Shown here one piece after another: positions 7,744-15,529 of a stretch of 64,000 bases of DNA (the stretch's first letter is position 1; each line of letters opens with the position of its first letter). A model generated the notes under the pieces. It did not search any database. It saw only the letters and a list, made by a program, of their open reading frames with translations, and had not been told where the DNA came from. Origin of the DNA: Bradyrhizobium forestalis (GTDB lineage Bacteria; Pseudomonadota; Alphaproteobacteria; Rhizobiales; Xanthobacteraceae); the NCBI RefSeq assembly GCF_002795245.1, contig NZ_PGVG01000022.1:1-64000 (forward strand). Direction: 5' to 3'. A program made the translations under genes and the position numbers.

Positions 7744-7924
7744 ACGCCACCGCCCGGATTACCCGATGACGACGTTGTGACTATCCGCCGCGCGTTATCG
7801 CGCGTCGCCGGGCCCCGTGCATTTACCGGAAATTTACCCCTGCTCATGTGCGCCGGTATCAATTGCTTAGAGTTTCGCCGCTACCGTGGAACTACGGGAA
7901 TGATCCAAAAACAGATTGGCGCAC

Positions 7925-8551
7925 ATGTCCGTCGCAGAGTTCCTCAGGCAGCGAGCAGTTGACCTTGCGGTGAGCGGCAGCTACTCGCTGCCCCGCTGGT
8001 ACGATTGCGAGGGCAAGCTCCGCAGCTTCGCCTGCCGAACCAAGCGTGTCTCGCCGTTCCGGATGATCGTGGACGTGCCTGTCGTCGGCAAGGTCGGCGA
8101 GCGCGTGACCTCCTACTTCCAGGATTTCGGCGAGTTCCAGTGCACCATCAGCGCGACACTGAAGGCGGGCTTCCTGATGGAGCTCGAGATGACGCGGGCG
8201 CGGCGCGCCTGGATGTCGGAAAAGCTGACCTGGCTCGAGAAGAAGCAGAAGGATGCCAGCGTTCGCGAGCTGCGGCGTGACGCGCGTTTCGTTCCGCAGG
8301 TCTCGCACACCGTCCTGACCCTCGCGGACGGCAGCAGTCACCCGTGCTTCATCATCGACGTCTCGACGGCCGGCGTCGCGGTGTCCTCCGAATACGATCC
8401 GACGGTCGGAACCCCGCTTGCGGTCGGCGCCTGCGTCGGGCGGGTGATCCGCAAGTTCGACCACGGCTTTGCGGTCAAATTCGCCGAAAAGCAGAACCGG
8501 GACGACCTCGACCGCCTGATCGTCCGCACGCCCTTGCTGAAGTCGGCCTGA
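7925..8551 (+). CDS. PilZ domain protein (probably two PilZ-like modules)
   Basis: A soluble protein of 208 residues. The C-terminal half is a clear PilZ domain: RELRRDARF supplies the RxxxR element and IDVSTAGVAV the (D/N)xSxxG element. The N-terminal half (RSFACRTKRVSPFRMIVDV) resembles a degenerate PilZ-like domain, and the two are joined by a Lys/Glu-rich helix (SEKLTWLEKKQKDASV). The ATG at 7925 is preferred over the TTG at 7916. It is likely a c-di-GMP responsive protein of unknown target. Confidence 0.82.
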   Translation: MSVAEFLRQRAVDLAVSGSYSLPRWYDCEGKLRSFACRTKRVSPFRMIVDVPVVGKVGERVTSYFQDFGEFQCTISATLKAGFLMELEMTRARRAWMSEKLTWLEKKQKDASVRELRRDARFVPQVSHTVLTLADGSSHPCFIIDVSTAGVAVSSEYDPTVGTPLAVGACVGRVIRKFDHGFAVKFAEKQNRDDLDRLIVRTPLLKSA

Positions 8552-8655
8552 CCCTCGGCCTCGCTGCCCTATAGCGGCCCCAATGCCGGATCAGCTTTTG
8601 CAGGTCTGTGCCTGGTGCAGGACGTCATTTTGCAGACTTGCGATCGGGGGACCGA

Positions 8656-8928
8656 ATGGCAGTCGACAAGATCACGGCTGATAAAATCAAAGTCGGTAAG
8701 ATCACCTGGGACAGGGTCGGCCGGGTCACCGAGCCCGGACGCTACATGTACACGTTCGGCTGGCTCACCATCACCGCCGGCGATCTCGAGATCTGGAAGC
8801 GATACCCACAGGCCGCGTTCACGCTGCTGGTGCAGCATTCCGAGTCACACGAGTCCGTCGGCGAGGAATTCCATCTCGGCGCCTTCGACGTCGCCCCCGA
8901 CGCACCGACTCCGATCACCACGCACTGA
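8656..8928 (+). CDS. Conserved-looking hypothetical protein, 90 residues
   Basis: A soluble small protein starting MAVDKITADKIKVGKITWD, with Trp- and Tyr-rich middle part (GRYMYTFGWLTITAGDLEIW) and an acidic, His-ended C-terminus. The ATG at 8656 follows a GGGGGA that can serve as ribosome binding site; open frame upstream looks non-coding. No domain recognised and no operon partner. Confidence 0.6.
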   Translation: MAVDKITADKIKVGKITWDRVGRVTEPGRYMYTFGWLTITAGDLEIWKRYPQAAFTLLVQHSESHESVGEEFHLGAFDVAPDAPTPITTH

Positions 8929-9224
8929 GCCGGAGAAGCGCGGGGCCGCCGCCGGACCGCGTGCGCCATGAATCGAAGAAACCTGCGTATTTCCTTGATC
9001 TGGCTCGCCAATCTCGATCCCTTATCTGGCGCGCGGTTGTTGCCATGGATGACGAGCATTCCTTGTCATGCAATTGATCGCGCTTGTATTCTACTTCTTG
9101 TTGGTCCGCGGCGCCGATGAACGGAAGCTGTCGCGCGCGTTAAGCGAGCCGACAGCTGGCGCATGACACATGGTCGCATCGGTGAGCGTAGATATGCGGA
9201 TCAAGGGAACCTATTTTCGGCGCA

Positions 9225-10265
9225 ATGTACCTGATCGAAGCGCTACCCACCGTCATTGGAACTGCCGCGATCGCCCCGGCGCTACTCATGCTGTGGCTTG
9301 TCATTGCCGCCGAAGAGCGCCCCGGCCCGCCGGCCCAGGTCTGGACTGCCTTCCTGTTAGGTGCGGCCAGCATTTCGCTGCTGGGCCTCGCCCGCGCCCC
9401 CTTCGCCAAGATGGTCGCCGCCCCCGACGACCCCTGGGCGGCGCTGGCCATGCATTCGATCTTCGGCGTCGCGCTGCCTGAGGAGGCCGTCAAGGTGATC
9501 GCCATCGTGCTGGTCTCCTCGACCAAGCGGCGGACCTTTGCCAATCCGATGGACACCGTGGTTTATGGCGCCGCGGTCGGCCTCGGCTTCGCCGCCTACG
9601 AGAACCTCGCCTATCTGGTCCAGCACGCCGAGATGTGGCGCTCGCTGGCCGCCCTGCGCAGCGTGCTGACCGTGCCATTCCACGGCGCGCTCGGCATCAT
9701 TGCCGGCGCTTACCTGACGATCGCGCGCGCCGGCACGGCACTGGGCGCGAACCGCCACCATCGCGATTGGGCCCGTCTCTCCAGCCGGCTATTGATCTTC
9801 GTCGGCCCGCTCGCCCTGCATTCGGCCTTCGACTTCCCGCTGCTGACGCTTCAGCGCATGCCCGATCTCGATCCAACGCTGCGGATGTGGCTGGGTGCCG
9901 CGAGCCTCCTGATCGGCTTCAGCTCGATAGCCTTCGCCATCCGCCTGGTCCGGCGCGTCGCGCGCCACCATGCGCCGCGGACCGATGTGGCACGCGAGCG
10001 CCTCAGCCAGTTGCGGCGGATGTGGGCGTTGCTGCTGGCCGGCGGCGGCATCGGCTTTCTCGGGCTCGCCTTCGTGCTGACCTCGATCCATCACTGGCTG
10101 ATCAATCCCGAGCGCAACCTGACGCTGGCCCTGATCCCGATTGGTTTCGTCTCGATCCTGCTCGGCCTCGCGCTTCTGATTGTCACAACGGCGATCTACA
10201 TTCTCGGCCGCAACCGCATCCGCACCAGCGCGGAGGGTTTTTCCTCGGCGCCCGGCGGTGGCTGA
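9225..10265 (+). CDS. PrsW-type intramembrane metalloprotease family protein
   Basis: A 346-residue protein with about eight membrane segments. The three metal-site elements of the PrsW/CPBP-like group are visible: PEEAVK (85-90, EExxK), HGALG (about 153-157) and LHSAFDF (His at about 199). PrsW in Bacillus performs site-1 cleavage of an anti-sigma factor; here no anti-sigma factor gene is adjacent, so the substrate is unknown. The gene precedes hdeD-like DNA by about 75 bases and the two may be co-transcribed. Confidence 0.82.
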   Translation: MYLIEALPTVIGTAAIAPALLMLWLVIAAEERPGPPAQVWTAFLLGAASISLLGLARAPFAKMVAAPDDPWAALAMHSIFGVALPEEAVKVIAIVLVSSTKRRTFANPMDTVVYGAAVGLGFAAYENLAYLVQHAEMWRSLAALRSVLTVPFHGALGIIAGAYLTIARAGTALGANRHHRDWARLSSRLLIFVGPLALHSAFDFPLLTLQRMPDLDPTLRMWLGAASLLIGFSSIAFAIRLVRRVARHHAPRTDVARERLSQLRRMWALLLAGGGIGFLGLAFVLTSIHHWLINPERNLTLALIPIGFVSILLGLALLIVTTAIYILGRNRIRTSAEGFSSAPGGG

Positions 10266-10339
10266 GGCGCGGGGATGGCAAGCACGGTGCGCAGCTATTA
10301 GATTGAGTCGCATGGGCGGCTTACGGGATCGAGGCCATC

Positions 10340-10918
10340 ATGACATCGCCTGAGGAATTTTCACGGCTGCAATCCGCGATGAGCCAGGCGGTCAAGGCGC
10401 ATTGGAAGGCCTTCTTGTTCGAAGGCATCCTGCTCGTGGTTCTCGGCGTTGCCGCATTGATCCTCCCGCCGCTCGCGAGCCTTGCCACCGCGATCTTCCT
10501 CGGCTGGATGTTTTTGATCAGCGGTATCGGCGGACTGATCGCGACCTATTGGGCGCGCAGCACGCCAGGCTTCTGGTGGTCGCTGATCTCGGCCGCGCTG
10601 GCCGTACTCGCCGGTATGCTGCTGCTGGCCCGGCCGATGCAGGCCGTGCTGACGCTGACCATCGTGCTCGGCGCCTATTTCCTCGCCGAGGGCGTCGCCA
10701 CCATCATGTACGCACTGGAGCACCGCCGCGAGTTGAGCAGCCGCTGGTCGTGGCTCCTGATCTCGGGCCTCGTCGACATCGCGATCTCGTTCATGGTGAT
10801 CACGGGACTGCCGAGCTCGGCGGAATGGGCGATCGGCATCCTCGTCGGTATCAACCTGCTGTTCGGCGGCGCCACCCTGATCGGCATGGCGCTGGCGGCG
10901 CGCAAGAGCAACACCTGA
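10340..10918 (+). CDS. HdeD family acid-resistance/DUF308 membrane protein
   Basis: A 192-residue inner-membrane protein with six predicted helices in pairs, typical of the HdeD/DUF308 family. Segments include EGILLVVLGVAALILPP, SLATAIFLGWMFLISGIGGL and LTIVLGAYFLAEGVATIMYALEHR, the last matching the family's conserved region. In enterobacteria HdeD is part of an acid-stress island; in rhizobia such genes are often scattered and of unknown role. It follows the PrsW-like gene. Confidence 0.85.
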   Translation: MTSPEEFSRLQSAMSQAVKAHWKAFLFEGILLVVLGVAALILPPLASLATAIFLGWMFLISGIGGLIATYWARSTPGFWWSLISAALAVLAGMLLLARPMQAVLTLTIVLGAYFLAEGVATIMYALEHRRELSSRWSWLLISGLVDIAISFMVITGLPSSAEWAIGILVGINLLFGGATLIGMALAARKSNT

Positions 10919-10950
10919 GACGCCTCATCGCGCCCTGCGCCGTTTTGGGG

Positions 10951-10979
10951 GTGACAACCCGGCAGCGGCACGCTATATG
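10951..10979 (+). promoter_or_regulatory. Candidate promoter of the aromatic leader and DAHP synthase
   Basis: A GTGACA at 10951-10956 is separated by 17 bases from TATATG at 10974-10979. With normal spacing, transcription would begin at or next to 10987, the A of the leader-peptide ATG, so the leader would be translated from a leaderless transcript. Inferred from sequence only. Confidence 0.55.
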
Positions 10980-10986
10980 GCCTGCC

Positions 10987-11067
10987 ATGATCACCGTCGC
11001 CACCAGCTATTTTTGGTATTTTAGCTACGACAGCTCGCTGGCGGCGGGAGGATCGCGCTCAATCTGA
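10987..11067 (+). CDS. Aromatic amino acid leader peptide of DAHP synthase
   Basis: A 26-residue open frame whose codons 8-14 encode Tyr-Phe-Trp-Tyr-Phe-Ser-Tyr: six aromatic residues in seven codons, a composition hard to explain except as a sensor for charged tRNA-Tyr, -Phe and -Trp. It ends 25 bases before a terminator hairpin (11093-11110), and the DAHP synthase gene follows. Strands able to form alternative hairpins are in and after the frame: 10999-11006, 11038-11045, 11093-11100, 11103-11110. No Shine-Dalgarno is present and the predicted start of transcription coincides with the ATG, as is known for the rhizobial trpL leader. Confidence 0.85.
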   Translation: MITVATSYFWYFSYDSSLAAGGSRSI

Positions 11068-11092
11068 CACATTGCAGCAAACGTCCGAACAA

Positions 11093-11116
11093 GCCGCCAG
11101 ACCTGGCGGCTTTTTT
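11093..11116 (+). terminator. Attenuator terminator in the DAHP synthase leader
   Basis: Stem GCCGCCA / TGGCGGC around a GACC loop, followed directly by six T. The 5' arm with its next base (GCCGCCAG, 11093-11100) is also perfectly complementary to CTGGCGGC at 11038-11045 inside the leader-peptide frame, which gives an 8-bp antiterminator. In turn, 11038-11045 can pair at seven of eight positions with GCCACCAG at 10999-11006. The 1:2, 2:3 and 3:4 pairings of a classical attenuator are thus all available. Confidence 0.88.
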
Positions 11117-11154
11117 ATTGGCCGGCAGGTTTCCAACACAGACAGGAGCCAGCC

Positions 11155-12240
11155 GTGCTGAGCACGACCGACGATCTTCGCATCCGTGAACTGAAAGAAC
11201 TGAGCACGCCGGAAGAGGTCATGCGGGAGGTCCCGCGTACGCTCACCGCAACACGCGTGGTGATGGCCGCCCGCAACGCCATCCACGCCATCCTGAGCGG
11301 CCAGGACGACCGTCTGCTGGTCGTGGTCGGCCCCTGCTCGGTGCACGATCCCAAGGCCGCGCTCGACTACGCCGAGCGCCTCGCACATCTGCGCGAAGAC
11401 CTTGCCGACCAGCTCGAGATCGTGATGCGGGTCTATTTCGAGAAGCCGCGCACCACCATCGGCTGGAAGGGCCTGATCAACGACCCCGATCTCGACGGCA
11501 GCTTCGACATCAACAAGGGCCTGCGGCTCGCCCGCAACGTGCTGTCGGCGGTGAACAATCTCGGCCTGCCCGCGGGCACCGAATTCCTTGATATGACGAC
11601 GCCGCAATACATCGCGGACCTCGTGTCCTGGGCCGCGATCGGCGCCCGCACGACCGAGAGCCAGATCCATCGCGAGCTGGCCTCCGGGCTGTCCTGCCCG
11701 GTCGGCTTCAAGAACGGCACCGACGGCAATGTGCGGATCGCGGCGGACGCGGTGAAGTCGGCCTCGCATCCGCATCACTTCATGGCGGTGACGAAGCTCG
11801 GCCGTTCGGCGATCGCCTCGACCGCCGGCAACGAGGATTGCCACATCATCCTGCGCGGCGGCAGCAAGCCGAACTACGATGCGGCGAGCGTTGCGGCCGC
11901 CTGCAATGAATTGACCAGATCCGGCGTCGCGCCGCTCGTGATGGTCGATGCGAGCCATGCCAATTCAAGCAAGAAGCCGGAGAACCAGCCGCTGGTGATG
12001 ACCGATATCGCAGGTCAGATCTCGGGCGGCGAGAGCCGCATCATGGGCGTGATGATCGAGAGCAACCTCGTTGCCGGTCGACAGGATGTTGTGCCGGGCA
12101 AGCCGCTCACTTACGGCCAAAGCATCACCGACGGCTGCATCGACTGGCCGGCCACGGCAACCGTGCTCGAGCAGCTCGCCGACGCGGTCGAGATCCGCCG
12201 CAACACCCGGCGCGCAGGGCTGCACGAGCGGTCGGCGTAA
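11155..12240 (+). CDS. aroG: 3-deoxy-7-phosphoheptulonate (DAHP) synthase, class I
   Basis: Condenses phosphoenolpyruvate and erythrose 4-phosphate, the first step of the shikimate pathway. The 361-residue protein has the class I (AroF/G/H) signatures GPCSVH (59-64), PRTTIGWKGLINDP, GARTTESQIHRELASGL, GFKNGTDG and VDASHANSSKK. The start is GTG at 11155, with AGGAG in front. The N-terminal extension before the barrel matches the type that is feedback-regulated in enterobacteria. It is preceded by an aromatic leader peptide and attenuator, so transcription probably rises when aromatic aminoacyl-tRNA falls. aroF is an equally valid symbol. Confidence 0.93.
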   Translation: MLSTTDDLRIRELKELSTPEEVMREVPRTLTATRVVMAARNAIHAILSGQDDRLLVVVGPCSVHDPKAALDYAERLAHLREDLADQLEIVMRVYFEKPRTTIGWKGLINDPDLDGSFDINKGLRLARNVLSAVNNLGLPAGTEFLDMTTPQYIADLVSWAAIGARTTESQIHRELASGLSCPVGFKNGTDGNVRIAADAVKSASHPHHFMAVTKLGRSAIASTAGNEDCHIILRGGSKPNYDAASVAAACNELTRSGVAPLVMVDASHANSSKKPENQPLVMTDIAGQISGGESRIMGVMIESNLVAGRQDVVPGKPLTYGQSITDGCIDWPATATVLEQLADAVEIRRNTRRAGLHERSA

Positions 12241-12279
12241 GGCATGACGAGGCGAAGTGTCAGTCGCTTGCTCCGCTCC

Positions 12280-12306
12280 TCACCTCTCCCCTTGCGGGAG
12301 AGGTGA
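12280..12306. repeat. Palindromic element between convergent genes
   Basis: An 11-bp perfect inverted repeat (TCACCTCTCCC / GGGAGAGGTGA) with a 5-nt loop, between the 3' ends of aroG and a small secreted-protein gene. It could act as a bidirectional terminator or be a REP-like dispersed palindrome. Confidence 0.65.
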
Positions 12307-12311
12307 AAGCC

Positions 12312-12569
12312 TCAGCAGCCGCGGCAGATGCTCTTGATCTTGCGATCGAGCTCCGCGTCTTCCTTGTTCGCGGGTGTATTCGGGTTGCTCAGGTTCTTCT
12401 CGCTCGGCACATCGGCCGCGCGCGGCTGGCGGTGGCCGACGGGCGCCGGCAACACCGTTCCCGGGATCGCGCCGCCGGATGTCGATGATCCCTTGGAACC
12501 GCCGGTCTGTGCAACCGCAGCGCCGCCGAGCAAGACCACGAGCGATGCTGCCAGCATGATCTTTTTCAT
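12312..12569 (-). CDS. Small secreted hypothetical protein
   Basis: 85 residues with a clear signal peptide (MKKIMLAASLVVLLGGAAVAQ), then a Gly/Ser/Pro-rich, probably unfolded mature part and a basic C-terminus with two cysteines (KSICRGC). No family recognised. It lies just downstream of, and in the same direction as, epmA-epmB, with a 43-base gap; no functional link is evident. Confidence 0.65.
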   Translation of the reverse strand: MKKIMLAASLVVLLGGAAVAQTGGSKGSSTSGGAIPGTVLPAPVGHRQPRAADVPSEKNLSNPNTPANKEDAELDRKIKSICRGC

Positions 12570-12612
12570 GTCCGCTTCTCCATTCTCAAACCGGCTCGCA
12601 TTTCAGCCCCGC

Positions 12613-13707
12613 TCATTTTTCGGGGGGATAGAGATGAACATCGCCGCAATAATCCACGATACGATAGCGCGTTTCGGCTCCCGCTTCACGCGCATCGTCT
12701 GCGATATTTTGTGCCACCGACACATAATTCGGACCGACCGGTGATTTGCCGGCGCCGCCGGGAATATCGATGACGTAGTCAGGCTGACACAGCCCCGACA
12801 CTCGCCCGCGCAACTGCCGCATCAAATCCTGTCCCTCGGCCAGCGTCGTTCGCAAATGCACGGTGCCCGGCGCGAGATCACCGTGATGCAGGTAATAGGG
12901 CTTGATCCGGCATTCGACGAAAGCTCGCATCAAATCCGACAGAGCGGCGATATTGTCATTGACGCCGCGCAAGAGCACGGACTGGCTCACCATGGGAATA
13001 CCGGCGTCGACGAGACGCGCGCAGGCGGCGCGCGCCGTTCCGGTCAGCTCCCGCGCATGGTTGGCATGCAGCGCAACCCAGGTGGTGGCTCCCTCGACCT
13101 TCAGTGCCGCAACCATCTCCACGCTGACGCGCGCGGGTTCGGCCACGGGCACGCGGGTGTGGAGACGGATGATCTTGACGTGATCGATTGCCGCGAGGTC
13201 GGCCATGATCTCGCTTATCCGCCGCGGCGACAACATCAGGGGGTCGCCGCCGGTCAGGATCACCTCCCAGATCTCGCCATGCTCGCGGATGTAGTCGATC
13301 GCCGCGCGATAGGCGCCGTCCGAGAGCGCATTCTCCTTGCCGGGCCCCACCATCTCGCGGCGGAAGCAGAACCGGCAATAGACCGCGCAGACGTGAACGA
13401 GCTTGAACAGCACGCGGTCGGGATAGCGGTGCACGATCCCGGAAACCGGCGAATGCGGATGGTCGCCGATCGGATCGGCGCTCTCGCCCGGCTGCACGTC
13501 GAGCTCGGCCGCGGTCGGAACGAACTGCCGCGCGATGGGATCGTCGGGATCGGTCGTCTCAATCAGCTCGACCAGATCAGGCGTGATCGCCACGGCATAG
13601 CGCGCGGCAACGCGTTCGAGCGCCGGCAGCGCCGATGCGGGAGCCAGGCCCTCGGCCACCAGCTCGGCAGGCTCGCGCAGGGTGCGTGCAAGATTCGTCT
13701 TCGTCAT
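12613..13707 (-). CDS. epmB: EF-P beta-lysylation protein EpmB (lysine 2,3-aminomutase family, radical SAM)
   Basis: Converts lysine to (R)-beta-lysine for EF-P modification. The 364-residue protein has the radical-SAM cluster motif CxxxCxxC as CAVYCRFC (Cys107, 111, 114) and the aminomutase GGDPLML segment. The C-terminal GGAGKSPVGPNY includes the Lys expected to bind PLP. Its ATG overlaps the epmA stop codon (ATGA, 13704-13707), so the two are translationally coupled. A catabolic lysine aminomutase would be the alternative, but the coupling to epmA and nearness of efp make the EF-P role the best reading. Confidence 0.92.
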   Translation of the reverse strand: MTKTNLARTLREPAELVAEGLAPASALPALERVAARYAVAITPDLVELIETTDPDDPIARQFVPTAAELDVQPGESADPIGDHPHSPVSGIVHRYPDRVLFKLVHVCAVYCRFCFRREMVGPGKENALSDGAYRAAIDYIREHGEIWEVILTGGDPLMLSPRRISEIMADLAAIDHVKIIRLHTRVPVAEPARVSVEMVAALKVEGATTWVALHANHARELTGTARAACARLVDAGIPMVSQSVLLRGVNDNIAALSDLMRAFVECRIKPYYLHHGDLAPGTVHLRTTLAEGQDLMRQLRGRVSGLCQPDYVIDIPGGAGKSPVGPNYVSVAQNIADDAREAGAETRYRIVDYCGDVHLYPPEK

Positions 13708-14756
13708 CTCTCATCCGCAGGCGGTGTCCAGACCACCTGATCAATTCGTGTTGCACCGCTCGCCAGCATGACCAGCCGGTCGAAGCCGAGTGCGACGCCA
13801 CTCGCCTCCGGCATTGCGGCAACCGCGGCCAGAAAGTCCTCGTCGAGCGGATAGGCTTCGCCGTAGCGGCGCTGCTTCTCCGTCATCGATTCCGTGAAGC
13901 GTTTTCGCTGCTCCTCGGCATCGGTCAGCTCTCCAAAGCCATTGGCGAGCTCGACGCCGCACGCATAGACCTCGAAACGCTCGGCGACCCTCGGATCGTC
14001 CGCTTTCACCCGCGCCAGCGCCGCCTCTGGAGATGGGTATTCAAACAGGATCGTCAAACGCCCCTGCCCCAGACGCGGCTCGACATGCTCGACCAGGACC
14101 TTGCTGAAGATATCCGACCAGGTGTCGTCCTCGGCCACACGGACCTTGCCGCGGGCGGCCGCGGCGAGCGCGGCACGGTTACCCTCGCCGCCCGAAATTG
14201 TCGACAGCAGGTCGATGTCGGCGAAGCGCTCGAAGGCGCCCGCCACCGTCAGGAGTTCCGGCTCGGCGAAGGGATCGGCGGTCCGGCCGCGGAAGGAGAA
14301 GGTCCCGATCCCGGTCACCTGCGCCGCACGGGCGATCACGACGACGCAATCGGCGATGATGGCGTCATAGGGGGCGCCTGCCCGGTACCATTCCAGCATG
14401 GTGAATTCGGGCAGATGCAGGTCCCCGCGCTCGCGGTCGCGGAACACCCGGGCGAACTCGAAAATCCGCATCTCGCCTGCCGCCAGCAGCTTCTTGCAGG
14501 CAAATTCCGGCGAGGTCCGCAGGTATCGGTTGGTCCGGCTGCCGTCGGGCCGCATGATTTCGGTCCGGGGGGCATGCAGATGGGTCTCATTGCCCGGGGA
14601 GACCTGCAGGACCGAGGTTTCGACCTCAACGAAGCCCTGTTCGGCGAAAAAGCCCCGCAAAGCTCCGGTGACGGCGCTCCTGGCCTGGAGGAACGGCCGG
14701 CGGTCGAGGTGCCGCGAGGGCGACCAGAACGGCGAGATTGGCTTGTCCCCAGCCAT
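13704..14756 (-). CDS. epmA: EF-P--(R)-beta-lysine ligase EpmA (class II LysRS-like)
   Basis: Attaches (R)-beta-lysine to a conserved lysine of elongation factor P. The 350-residue protein is a lysyl-tRNA synthetase catalytic core without an anticodon-binding domain. Motif 2 appears as FRDRERGDLHLPEFTMLEWY and motif 3 as GVALGFDRLVML near the C-terminus. It is divergent from efp (163-base gap) and overlaps epmB by four bases. EpmC, the hydroxylase of the enterobacterial system, is not seen here. Confidence 0.93.
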   Translation of the reverse strand: MAGDKPISPFWSPSRHLDRRPFLQARSAVTGALRGFFAEQGFVEVETSVLQVSPGNETHLHAPRTEIMRPDGSRTNRYLRTSPEFACKKLLAAGEMRIFEFARVFRDRERGDLHLPEFTMLEWYRAGAPYDAIIADCVVVIARAAQVTGIGTFSFRGRTADPFAEPELLTVAGAFERFADIDLLSTISGGEGNRAALAAAARGKVRVAEDDTWSDIFSKVLVEHVEPRLGQGRLTILFEYPSPEAALARVKADDPRVAERFEVYACGVELANGFGELTDAEEQRKRFTESMTEKQRRYGEAYPLDEDFLAAVAAMPEASGVALGFDRLVMLASGATRIDQVVWTPPADER

Positions 14757-14918
14757 TAACCGACTGCCCCAACCTGCAGCAAAGTGCTGGCATCCAACGG
14801 CAAAATCAGTATGTTGCGGCCCGAAACGGGCGCCGAGGTCCGATTTGAGGCCCCAAGTCCCCCATCAATTTGACCACGTCCTGGCCGCAGCCGGGCCAAG
14901 CAAGCAGGAAATACAGCT

Positions 14919-15485
14919 TTGAGAGTCATCGCCAGTTCTATTCGCAAGGGCAACGTCATCGAGCAAGACGGCAAGCTTTATGTCGTCGTGAGCGCCGAGA
15001 ACATCCATCCCGGCAAGGGCACCCCGGTCAGCCAGATCGAAATGCGCCGAATCTCGGACGGGGTAAAGATCTCCGAACGCTACAAGACCACCGACCAGGT
15101 CGAAAAGGCCACGATCGAAGAGCGCAACTACACCTATCTCTATGAGGATGGCGACGGCTACCACTTCATGAACCCGGAGACCTACGACCAGGTCCAGGTT
15201 TCCAAGGACGTGGTCGGCGACGCCGCCGCCTATCTTCAGGAGAGCATGACGGTCAAGCTGTCCATGCACGACACCAACCCGGTGTCGATCGCCCTGCCGC
15301 AGCGCGTGACGCTGGAAGTGGTGGACACCGAGCCCGTGACCAAGGGCCAGACCGCCTCATCCTCCTACAAGCCCGCGGTGCTTTCCAACGGCGTGCGCAC
15401 CACCGTGCCGCCGCACATCACGGTCGGCACCCGCGTGGTGGTGATGACCGAAGACGGCTCCTACGCCGAGCGCGCCAAGGACTAA
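14919..15485 (+). CDS. efp: Elongation factor P
   Basis: Binds ribosomes stalled at polyproline and supports peptide bond formation. The 188-residue protein has the standard three-domain length. Domain I carries the loop HPGKGTP, with Lys33 as the site for beta-lysylation. The start is TTG at 14919, because the family N-terminus (MRVIASSIRKGNVI) begins exactly there; a CAGGAA lies a few bases upstream. The divergent epmA-epmB genes encode the enzymes that modify that lysine. Confidence 0.96.
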   Translation: MRVIASSIRKGNVIEQDGKLYVVVSAENIHPGKGTPVSQIEMRRISDGVKISERYKTTDQVEKATIEERNYTYLYEDGDGYHFMNPETYDQVQVSKDVVGDAAAYLQESMTVKLSMHDTNPVSIALPQRVTLEVVDTEPVTKGQTASSSYKPAVLSNGVRTTVPPHITVGTRVVVMTEDGSYAERAKD

Positions 15486-15529
15486 GCGAGCAATCGAGGA
15501 TCGGAACAGGTACCGCCGGGGGCGAGACA

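Noticed and set aside
9068..9166. 32-codon frame starting MQLIALVFYFLLVRG
   Set aside because: A hydrophobic start is attractive, but no ribosome binding site or conservation argument could be seen.
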